DNA of 64,000 bases from Bradyrhizobium sp. 132. GTDB taxonomy: Bacteria > Pseudomonadota > Alphaproteobacteria > Rhizobiales > Xanthobacteraceae. Location of the stretch: positions 1 to 64,000 of the forward strand of contig NZ_JADPKY010000043.1 in NCBI RefSeq assembly GCF_023074185.1. The letters are read 5' to 3'. The position numbers and the translations under genes are program-made. Below, one piece after another: positions 18,480 to 25,257 of this stretch. Under the pieces are notes generated by a model. That model saw nothing but the letters and a program-made list of their open reading frames with translations, had not been told where the DNA came from and did not search any database. Each line of letters starts with the position of its first letter. Position 1 is the stretch's first letter.

Positions 18480-19258
18480 GCCGCACCGCTCTGTGGCAGC
18501 AGCGCGTTCAGCCGTTCGACCTGGCGTCGCGGCGTCCGCAGCAGCTCCAGCACGTAGGCGTCACTGGTTTTCGAGAGCTCCACTGGCGTGCCCTGCGCGA
18601 GCAGCTTTCCGCTGCGCATCACCGCGATGCGGTCGGCGAGCAAAATCGCTTCCGTCATGTCGTGTGTGATCATCACGGTGGTCAGGCCGAGCCTGCGGTG
18701 CAGCTCGCGAAAATCGTCGCCGAGCGCATCGCGGGTGAGAGGATCGAGCGCGCCAAAGGGCTCGTCCATCAGCACGATGCGGGGCCGTGCCGCAAGCGCC
18801 CGCGCCACGCCGACCCGCTGACGCTGGCCGCCCGAAAGCGCGTCCGGCAGCCGGTCGCGATGCACGGCCCGATCGAGCTGCACGAGTTCGAGCAACTCAT
18901 CAACTCGCGTTGCGATATCTCCCGCCGGCACGCCGAGCAGCTTCGGCGTGATCCCGATATTGTCGGCGACGCTCAGATGCGGGAACAGCCCGCCGCTCTG
19001 GAAGACGTAGCCGATGCGGCGCCGCAGCGCGACCGGATCGGCGGATTGCACGTCGTCGCCCTCGACCGTGATCGTGCCCCCATCCGCCTCGATCAGGCGG
19101 TTGGCGAGCCGCAGCAGCGTCGTCTTGCCCGAACCCGAGCCGCCGACGACGGCCACAAACTCGCCTTCGGCGATGTCGAGTGACACATCGTCCACGGCCT
19201 TGAGCGCGCCGAAGCTCTTGGTGACATGGGCATAGCGAATCATCGGCATGGACGGCAT
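18476..19258 (-). CDS. ABC importer ATPase (OpuBA/ProV type)
   Basis: A 260-residue ATPase partnering the fused permease-binding protein. It has Walker A GGSGSGKTT, Q-loop VFQSGGLFPHL, signature LSGGQRQR, Walker B RIVLMDEPFGALD and the switch His in VMITHDMTEA. The family energises compatible-solute uptake. There is no CBS-domain pair, unlike ProV or OpuAA, so direct ionic-strength sensing by that route is absent. Start choice is uncertain: ATG 19258, 19249 and 19243 are all in frame and none has a clear ribosome site. The frame is open to 19429 but that part shows no homology. It is divergent from a second ABC system. Confidence 0.85.
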   Translation of the reverse strand: MPSMPMIRYAHVTKSFGALKAVDDVSLDIAEGEFVAVVGGSGSGKTTLLRLANRLIEADGGTITVEGDDVQSADPVALRRRIGYVFQSGGLFPHLSVADNIGITPKLLGVPAGDIATRVDELLELVQLDRAVHRDRLPDALSGGQRQRVGVARALAARPRIVLMDEPFGALDPLTRDALGDDFRELHRRLGLTTVMITHDMTEAILLADRIAVMRSGKLLAQGTPVELSKTSDAYVLELLRTPRRQVERLNALLPQSGAA

Positions 19259-19391
19259 CGGGCGGGGGCTCACTGCGCTGACCCACCCGGGAGGGAGGGG
19301 ATGACGAGGTCTATGCGTACCACGCTTGGCGGCTTGATTGAACTTGGCCGCGCGAGCGGCTAAGGCATCGGACCAAGTTCGGAGGGAATAC

Positions 19392-20210
19392 ATGACAACG
19401 CCCACGGCAGTGGCGCTGGAAGATGCCAAGGTCGCGTTCCGGCTGGGGGACGGGCGGGTCTATACGGCGGTGGAGAAGGCGCATCTGACGGTCGCGCAGG
19501 GCGAGTTCGTCGCCATCGTCGGCCCGACCGGTTGCGGGAAATCGACGCTGCTCAACGTCGCGGCCGGGCTGCTGAAGCCGGCTGCCGGGAGCGTCAAGAT
19601 ATTCAACCAGCCGCTCGCCGGGCTGAACCGGGATGCCGGCTATCTGTTCCAGGCCGATGCGCTGTTCCCATGGAAGACCGCGCTGGACAACGTCGCGATC
19701 GGGCTCGAAGTCAGCGGCACGCCGCGCAGCGAGGCGCTGCCGCGGGCGCAGAAATGGCTGACCTCGGTCGGCTTGGGCGCCTTCGCCGGCCGCTATCCGC
19801 ATATGCTCTCGGGCGGCCAGCGCAAGCGCGTGGCGCTCGCGCAGGTGCTGATCCGCGATCCAAAGATCCTGCTGATGGACGAGCCGTTCGGGCCGCTGGA
19901 TGCGCAGACCCGACAGGTGATGGGCAACCTCCTGCTCGACCTCTGGAACGCCGACCGCAAGGCCGTGCTGTTCGTCACCCATGATCTGGAAGAGGCGATC
20001 GCGCTCGCCGACCGCGTCGTGATCATGTCGGCGGGGCCGTCCTCCCGCATCATCGGCGACTGGCGCGTGAGCCTGCCGCGCCCGCGCGACATTTTTGAAG
20101 TCCGGCTGGACAAGGAGTTCCATGCGCTTCATCGCGAGATATGGAGCGTGCTCAAGGACGAGGTCATGAAGGGCTATGCGCAGTCCACGCAAGCGGCGGA
20201 GGCGGTCTGA
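19392..20210 (+). CDS. NitT/TauT-type ABC transporter ATPase
   Basis: This 272-residue ATPase belongs to the SsuB/TauB/NrtD group. It has Walker A GPTGCGKST, Q-loop LFQADALFPW, signature LSGGQRKR, Walker B KILLMDEPFGPLD and VTHDLEEAIALADR. The ATG at 19392 follows a GGAGGGA ribosome site. The stop overlaps the permease start by one base (TGATG). The group imports nitrate, sulfonates, taurine, pyrimidine precursors or riboflavin. No binding protein follows the permease; the nearest candidate of the right family is at 28141. Confidence 0.9.
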   Translation: MTTPTAVALEDAKVAFRLGDGRVYTAVEKAHLTVAQGEFVAIVGPTGCGKSTLLNVAAGLLKPAAGSVKIFNQPLAGLNRDAGYLFQADALFPWKTALDNVAIGLEVSGTPRSEALPRAQKWLTSVGLGAFAGRYPHMLSGGQRKRVALAQVLIRDPKILLMDEPFGPLDAQTRQVMGNLLLDLWNADRKAVLFVTHDLEEAIALADRVVIMSAGPSSRIIGDWRVSLPRPRDIFEVRLDKEFHALHREIWSVLKDEVMKGYAQSTQAAEAV

Positions 20211-20995
20211 TGTCGCGCGTCACGCTGCTTGCGCTGCAAATCCTGGTCGCCATCGTCTGCCTCGTGCTGTGGCAATTGCTGACGACCGTGCCCGTGTTCG
20301 GCAAGATCCTGCTGCCGCCGTTCTTCTTCTCCAACCCGGTCGATGTCTTCGCCCAGATCGTCAAGTGGTTCTCATCCGGTGTGATCTGGAGGCATCTCGG
20401 CATCACGCTGACGGAATCGATCCTGGCCTTCGTGATCGGATCGGCCGGCGGCGTGCTGGTCGGCTTTTGGTTCGCGCGCCAGCCGCTGGTCGCCGCCGTG
20501 TTCGATCCGTACGTGAAGATGGTCAATGCGTTGCCGCGCGTCGTGCTGGCGCCGATCTTCGCGCTGTGGCTTGGGCTGGGTATCTGGTCCAAGGTCGCGC
20601 TCGGCGTGACGCTGGTGTTCTTCATCGTGTTCTTCAACGTCTATCAGGGCGTGAAGGAGGTCAGCCGCACCGTGCTCGACAACGGTCGCATGCTCGGCAT
20701 GAGCGAGCGGCAGTTGATGCAGCACGTCTATTGGCCGTCGGCGCTGTCGTGGATGTTCTCGTCGCTGCACACTTCGGTGGGCTTCGCCGTGGTCGGCGCG
20801 GTCGTCGGCGAATATCTGGGATCGGCGGCGGGGCTCGGCTATCTGATCCAGCAGGCTGAAGGCGTATTCGACGTCGCCGGCGTGTTCGCCGGCATGTTCG
20901 TGCTGTCGGCCTTCGTCATCCTGATCGATTTTGGCGTCACGCTGGTCGAGCGCCGTCTGCTGGTCTGGCGGCCGACCGTGGATGAGCGCGGCTAA
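20210..20995 (+). CDS. NitT/TauT-type ABC transporter permease
   Basis: A 261-residue SsuC/TauC-type permease with about six transmembrane helices. The EAA-like cytoplasmic loop is at VSRTVLDNGRMLGMSERQLMQHVYWPSALSW. It starts within the ATPase stop codon (TGATG), indicating tight translational coupling. It should form the membrane channel with the preceding ATPase and an SsuA/THI5-like binding protein, probably the one encoded 7 kb downstream. The substrate is not determinable from the permease. Confidence 0.9.
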   Translation: MSRVTLLALQILVAIVCLVLWQLLTTVPVFGKILLPPFFFSNPVDVFAQIVKWFSSGVIWRHLGITLTESILAFVIGSAGGVLVGFWFARQPLVAAVFDPYVKMVNALPRVVLAPIFALWLGLGIWSKVALGVTLVFFIVFFNVYQGVKEVSRTVLDNGRMLGMSERQLMQHVYWPSALSWMFSSLHTSVGFAVVGAVVGEYLGSAAGLGYLIQQAEGVFDVAGVFAGMFVLSAFVILIDFGVTLVERRLLVWRPTVDERG

Positions 20996-21037
20996 TCTAC
21001 CTCGATTGCCTGCTGACTTTTATGTGATGGGCCGGCC

Positions 21038-21062
21038 GGAATAGAACGCGCGCCCGCGCGTC
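21038..21062 (+). promoter_or_regulatory. Candidate ECF-sigma promoter
   Basis: GGAAT (21038-21042), a 16-nt spacer, and CGTC (21059-21062) precede the DUF305 gene by 36 bp. The layout is close to alphaproteobacterial ECF promoters (GGAAC, 16-17 nt, CGTT). The operon downstream encodes an ECF sigma factor and its anti-sigma, so autoregulation is a natural reading. Based on sequence only. Confidence 0.5.
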
Positions 21063-21097
21063 ATACCCCCATGCAACCACCCGCATGGGAGTTCAGG

Positions 21098-21640
21098 ATG
21101 CCCCGGTCACAGTTTCTCCTCGTCGTTGCGGCGCTCGCAGGCAGATGCCGGAGGCCAAAGCCCGGTTTCGGTACGGCGCTCATTTGCGCGCGCATTCTCG
21201 TCGCATTCGCGCTTCCTTCGCTGGTGCTCGCGCATGAATCTCATCCAGCCGTCCCACCGGCTGCGCTGAGTGCGGAAGAGCGTGCGTTCCTGGAAGAGAA
21301 CGAAGCCGCGATGACCAAGATGATGAACGATATGGCGGCCAAGCCGACCGGCGATGTCGATCGCGACTTCGCCGCGATGATGATTCCGCATCATCAGGGC
21401 GCGATCGACATGGCGATCATCGAATTGCGTTACGGCAAGAACGAGCAGCTGCGACGCATCGCGCAGGAAATCATCGTCGACCAGATGCAGGAGATCGCGG
21501 CGATGAAGCTGGCGATCGGCAAGCCGGCGGCGGAGACGACGCCGGCTCCGACGCAGCCGTCGGCTGTTCCCGCCGCAAACGTTCATCAACATCCGGGCAT
21601 GCAGATGGATATGTCCGCCGGAATGAAAATGAGGAAGTAG
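21098..21640 (+). CDS. Exported DUF305 protein with Met/His-rich tail
   Basis: A 180-residue secreted or membrane-anchored protein. A hydrophobic N-terminal segment ends near VLAHESH. The DUF305 core has DRDFAAMMIPHHQGAIDMA, the conserved PHHQGA signature with paired histidines, and VDQMQEIAAM. The C-terminal tail (HQHPGMQMDMSAGMKM) is rich in Met and His, a pattern often seen in periplasmic copper-binding proteins. DUF305 proteins are frequently linked to copper handling; metal binding here is an inference. ATG 21098 follows GGAG, whereas the in-frame ATG at 21071 has no ribosome site. It is first in a probable operon with the propeller and sigma genes. Confidence 0.8.
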   Translation: MPRSQFLLVVAALAGRCRRPKPGFGTALICARILVAFALPSLVLAHESHPAVPPAALSAEERAFLEENEAAMTKMMNDMAAKPTGDVDRDFAAMMIPHHQGAIDMAIIELRYGKNEQLRRIAQEIIVDQMQEIAAMKLAIGKPAAETTPAPTQPSAVPAANVHQHPGMQMDMSAGMKMRK

Positions 21641-21649
21641 GAGCCGCAG

Positions 21650-23119
21650 ATGACGACGTCGCAAAGCAACATCATGAAGAGCATTTTTCTGGCAGCCACC
21701 ATGCTTGCCACCGGTTCCGTCGCATGGGCTGGGCAGGCGCCGGGCGCGCTGTCCGCGCCCGATATTCCGATCAGCCACCACGACCGCATCTACGCGGCGG
21801 AGCAGTTCTCGAATACGGTCTCGGTCACTGATCCCGTCGACAACAAGCTGCTTGGTGTGATCCGGCTGGGCGACCCGCAGCCCGGCAATTTCAGCCCACT
21901 GTACAAGGGCCAAGTCCTCGTGCACGGCGTGGGCTTCTCGCCCGATCACAAGACGCTTGCCGTGGTGTCGATCGGCTCCAATTCGGTGACGTTCATCGAC
22001 ACCGCGACCAACGCGGTCAAGCACACGACCTATATCGGGCGGTCGCCGCACGAGGCGTTCTTTACGCCTGATGGCAAGGAGGTCTGGGTCACCATTCGCG
22101 GCGAAAACTATGTCTCCGTGATCGATGCGAAGAGTTTTGCGGAGAAAGCCCGCATCGCCACCCCGAACGGGCCGGGCATGCAGGTATTCTCCCCCGACGG
22201 CAAATACGGCTACATCTGCTCGTCCTTCAATCCCGAGACCGATGTCGTCGCGGTCGCCGAGCACAAGATCATCGCCAGGGTGAAGCAGGAGAGCCCCTTC
22301 TGCCCGAACATCGCGGTGACGCCGGACGGAAATCAGGTGTGGTTCACGCTGAAGGACATCGGCCGGACCCAGGTGTTCAATGCCAAGCCGCCGTTCAACC
22401 CGATCAAGACGATCGACACCGGTCCGATTACAAATCACGTCAACTTCGCGCACACCGCCAAGGGGACCTTTGCTTACGTGACCATTGGCGGACTGAACGA
22501 GGTGAAAGTGTTCCGCACCGACGATTTCTCGCAGGCCGCAACGATCCCGGTCGGCAATCTGCCGCATGGCATCTGGCCCTCCGGCGACGGCACGCGCATC
22601 TATGTTGGGCTTGAGAATGCCGACGCCCTCGCGGCGATCGACACCGCGACCAACAGTGTGGTCGCGAATATCGCGATCGGCCAGGCGCCGCAGGCGATCG
22701 CTTATGTTCCGGGAGCGGCGCCCGACCCGGATGATCGTCAGAACTTGCAGGCCCTCGGCATTGCCGGCCAGGTCGCCCATCTGTCGCTCGCCTCCAGGGA
22801 CAGTTCGAAGGACGGCAAGGCGCCGACCAGCGTCTCGCTGTTCGACCAGGGCCTGATTCAGATTTTGCAGGCTTCGGTGACGGGCCTTCAGCCCAAGCAG
22901 AAATATGTGCTTGCACTGGCGGAACGCAGCGACGGGAGCGGGCCGCTGCAACCGCTGGCGGCTTTCATGACCAATCCGGCCGGATCGGCCATCGTCAACG
23001 CGGCCGGCCCAATCCGGCAGATCGTCGACCCGTCCGCCGTGGCAGGAAAGCGATATCTGGTGATCGGTTCCGGAGACGCGGCCGGGCCCGGCGAAGCGGT
23101 CCAAATCGAGACGCAATGA
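21650..23119 (+). CDS. Exported YncE-like beta-propeller protein
   Basis: This 489-residue protein has an N-terminal signal sequence (MKSIFLAATMLATGSVAWA begins at residue 9). At least six repeats of the YVTN/YncE propeller type follow, such as NTVSVTDPVDNKLLGVI, NSVTFIDTATNAV, NYVSVIDAKSF and ADALAAIDTATNSVV. A C-terminal beta-rich domain with superoxide-dismutase- or anti-sigma-target-like folds is possible but not identified. It probably acts in the periplasm; related propellers bind ligands or accompany metal and redox systems. It starts 9 bp after the DUF305 stop with a GGAG ribosome site and is followed 40 bp later by the sigma factor. Confidence 0.8.
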   Translation: MTTSQSNIMKSIFLAATMLATGSVAWAGQAPGALSAPDIPISHHDRIYAAEQFSNTVSVTDPVDNKLLGVIRLGDPQPGNFSPLYKGQVLVHGVGFSPDHKTLAVVSIGSNSVTFIDTATNAVKHTTYIGRSPHEAFFTPDGKEVWVTIRGENYVSVIDAKSFAEKARIATPNGPGMQVFSPDGKYGYICSSFNPETDVVAVAEHKIIARVKQESPFCPNIAVTPDGNQVWFTLKDIGRTQVFNAKPPFNPIKTIDTGPITNHVNFAHTAKGTFAYVTIGGLNEVKVFRTDDFSQAATIPVGNLPHGIWPSGDGTRIYVGLENADALAAIDTATNSVVANIAIGQAPQAIAYVPGAAPDPDDRQNLQALGIAGQVAHLSLASRDSSKDGKAPTSVSLFDQGLIQILQASVTGLQPKQKYVLALAERSDGSGPLQPLAAFMTNPAGSAIVNAAGPIRQIVDPSAVAGKRYLVIGSGDAAGPGEAVQIETQ

Positions 23120-23159
23120 CCCGCCGTAGGGGGGCAACGAAGATCGGGCGGAGCGCCTC

Positions 23160-23678
23160 ATGAAGGATATGCTGGTTCAGGTCGAGCCGCTGATCCCCGC
23201 GCTCCGTCGTTATGCGCGGGCGCTCGTACGCGATCGCGCGGCTGCCGACGATCTGGTTCAGGATTGCCTGGAGCGCGCCGTCAGCCGCTGGCATCAGCGG
23301 CGCGACGGCAGCGTGCGCGCGTGGCTGTTCACCATCCTCCACAATCTGGCGGTCACGCAGTTCCGTCAAGCAACAGCGCGGGGCAGGCATATGCCGATCG
23401 ACGATGCAGGCGAGAGTGAGCTCGTCAGCGCTGCCGCGCAGGAGCACAGGGTGATCTATCAGGATGTCCTGAACAGGCTGGCGAAACTTCCGGAAGAGCA
23501 GCGGGCTGTATTGCTGCTTGTTGCCGTCGAGGATCTCTCCTACGCCGATGCCGCGGCGGTGCTGAATATCCCGGTCGGGACCGTGATGTCGCGCCTGTCG
23601 CGCGCGCGAGAAAGGCTACTTCAGGAGATGGACGGCATTGCACCGGGGAACGTCGTGGCATTGCGGAGCATGAAATGA
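23160..23678 (+). CDS. ECF sigma factor (RpoE-like)
   Basis: A 172-residue group 4 sigma factor. Region 2 contains LVRDRAAADDLVQDCLERAVSRWHQ and region 4 contains LPEEQRAVLLLVAVEDLSYADAAAVLNIPVGTVMSRLSRARERL, with the helix-turn-helix for -35 recognition. No extra C-terminal domain is attached. The stop overlaps the anti-sigma start (ATGA), the classical arrangement of cognate pairs. The likely regulon includes its own operon, based on the ECF-like promoter at 21038-21062. Confidence 0.93.
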   Translation: MKDMLVQVEPLIPALRRYARALVRDRAAADDLVQDCLERAVSRWHQRRDGSVRAWLFTILHNLAVTQFRQATARGRHMPIDDAGESELVSAAAQEHRVIYQDVLNRLAKLPEEQRAVLLLVAVEDLSYADAAAVLNIPVGTVMSRLSRARERLLQEMDGIAPGNVVALRSMK

Positions 23679-24448
23679 GCCAGCGGCCGATCACGGAGGA
23701 TGATCTCCACGCCTATGTGGACCAGGCGCTCGAGCCCGAGCGTCGCGCAGAGATCGCATCCTATCTGGACGATCACCCTGACATCGCGGGGCGCGTCGCC
23801 GCTTTCGCCGCCCAGCGCGAGCAGTTGCGCGGCGCGCTGGCGTCGATCGCCGATGAACCATTGCCGTCCGCGCTGAACCTGTCGCGCATCATTGAGCGCC
23901 GGAAGCGGCGTCCCTTGCGGGCGTGGGCGGCGATCGCGGCGCTGTTGCTCTTGAGCATTGGCGGTCTCGGCGGCTGGACCATGCGCAGCCTGTTGCAGGA
24001 TGGTTCGAGCGGACTGTCTGCGTTGGCGCAGGAGGCGGCTTACTCCTACGGAGTCTACGCTCCGGATCGTGTACGGCCGGTCGAGATACGAGCTTCAGAC
24101 AGTGCCGAGCTGACGCAATGGGTCTCCAATCGGCTGAAACAGCCGGTCAAGGTGCCGGACCTTGCTGTCTCCGGCTATCGGCTGATGGGAGGACGCCTCG
24201 TTGCGACCTCGCATGGTCCGGCCGCGATGTTTATGTACGACGACGATCACGGCGACCGTCTTGTCGTGCTGACGCGTCCGATGAGCAATCCCAGGCAGGA
24301 TACGCCGATGCTGCCGCAATCAACCGGCAATATTACGGGCTTCGCCTGGGCGGACAGGGGTATGGGCTACACGCTCGTCGCCCAGCTTCCAGCGGACACG
24401 CTCAAGCCGATCGCGAACGAGATCCGGAAGCAGGCGCGCCCGATCTAG
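23675..24448 (+). CDS. Membrane anti-sigma factor
   Basis: A 257-residue protein. The N-terminal cytoplasmic part (TEDDLHAYVDQALEPERRAEIASYLDDHPD) resembles the anti-sigma domain of transmembrane regulators. It lacks the HxxxCxxC motif, so it is not a zinc-dependent ZAS type. One transmembrane helix lies at about residues 87-105 (AWAAIAALLLLSIGGLGGW), followed by a periplasmic region of about 150 residues. Overlap with the sigma gene by 4 bp indicates stoichiometric expression. It presumably holds the sigma factor at the membrane until an envelope signal releases it. Confidence 0.88.
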   Translation: MSQRPITEDDLHAYVDQALEPERRAEIASYLDDHPDIAGRVAAFAAQREQLRGALASIADEPLPSALNLSRIIERRKRRPLRAWAAIAALLLLSIGGLGGWTMRSLLQDGSSGLSALAQEAAYSYGVYAPDRVRPVEIRASDSAELTQWVSNRLKQPVKVPDLAVSGYRLMGGRLVATSHGPAAMFMYDDDHGDRLVVLTRPMSNPRQDTPMLPQSTGNITGFAWADRGMGYTLVAQLPADTLKPIANEIRKQARPI

Positions 24449-24463
24449 CCCGGATTTCAAGAA

Positions 24464-24489
24464 CGGGCCCGCGCATTGGCGCGAGCCCG
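24464..24489. terminator. Hairpin between convergent genes
   Basis: CGGGCCCGCGC (24464-24474) and GCGCGAGCCCG (24479-24489) pair except for one mismatch around ATTG. It lies between the anti-sigma and cupin stops. There is no T tract in either direction, so its activity as a terminator is uncertain. Confidence 0.4.
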
Positions 24490-24502
24490 GAAGCGCGATG
24501 GG

Positions 24503-24952
24503 TCAGTCCAGCAGCTTGGTGTCGTCGGGCGCCTGCGGCGGTGTCTTGATCGCGATCGCCTTGACCTGTCCGCTGATCGGCTTGGTGCCGCCATGCGGCG
24601 TCCCCTTCGGGATGATGACGAGGTCGCCCGGCTTCACCGTGACTTCCTTGTCGCCGAACCAGATCGTGCCGGTGCCCTCTAAAATGTACTGGATCTCGTT
24701 GGTGTTGGGATGCATGTGCTTGGGCACATTGCCGACCTGGATCGAGATGGTGGCGCCATCGGCGCTTGCGAACGTCTTGGAACGGTAGCCGACAGCGTTG
24801 GCATTCCCGAGTGCGTCGCCCTCCATCTCGGCGGTGTGAATGATCTGCGGGGCGATGTTCTCGGCGGCGAGCGCCGGCCGCATCAGGTGGGTTGCGCCGC
24901 ACCCGGCGGCAAAGGCGGCGACGAGCGATAGCGTGATGGCCAGGCGATTCAT
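24503..24952 (-). CDS. Exported cupin-domain protein
   Basis: A 149-residue protein with an N-terminal signal sequence containing AFAAGC, a possible lipobox with Cys18, followed by a single cupin barrel. Cupin motif 1 is represented by PKHMHPNTNEIQYILEGTG, with two metal-binding His and a Glu; motif 2 by PGDLVIIPKGTPHGG, with the distal His. All expected metal ligands are present, so it may be a metal-dependent enzyme or binding protein in the periplasm. It is convergent with the sigma/anti-sigma operon. The substrate is unknown. Confidence 0.8.
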   Translation of the reverse strand: MNRLAITLSLVAAFAAGCGATHLMRPALAAENIAPQIIHTAEMEGDALGNANAVGYRSKTFASADGATISIQVGNVPKHMHPNTNEIQYILEGTGTIWFGDKEVTVKPGDLVIIPKGTPHGGTKPISGQVKAIAIKTPPQAPDDTKLLD

Positions 24953-25257
24953 GGGTAGTCCTCCCCGTGCTGATTATTATTCGAGCGATGGTATGCCGCC
25001 GGTACTTGCTTGACCAGCGGTCGGAAAGTCGCCGTCTCAAGGGCCGCATGCTGCTTTGCGGTGATCGGCCGATATGGTCGACGTTCCCAGCGTTGCGCGT
25101 TTGCCACAGGGATTTGAAATAGGCGGCCATATTCGCGGGGCTGATCGACTTTAGTCGCCTGATTTGAATAACATGCCGCCAACGCTTGGATCGCTTCGGC
25201 GTTATTTTTGATGAGCGTTTGAGGAATATTTTGCGAATTTTCAGGTCTTGTCTGGGA
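24953..25257. other. Intergenic region before the autotransporter
   Basis: About 300 bp between divergent genes, somewhat AT-richer than its surroundings. A GGGGAGGA ribosome site for the cupin gene lies at its left edge. I see no gene, clear promoter pair or operator in it. The autotransporter frame is open back to 25186, so its right part may encode an extended signal peptide. Confidence 0.5.

Noticed and set aside
21107..23161. 684-codon minus-strand ORF opposite the DUF305 and propeller genes
   Set aside because: Composition is that of a shadow frame and the plus strand carries well-defined exported proteins.
24949..25182. 77-codon minus-strand ORF before the cupin gene
   Set aside because: No motif or signal; it overlaps the cupin ribosome site and reads as a chance frame.
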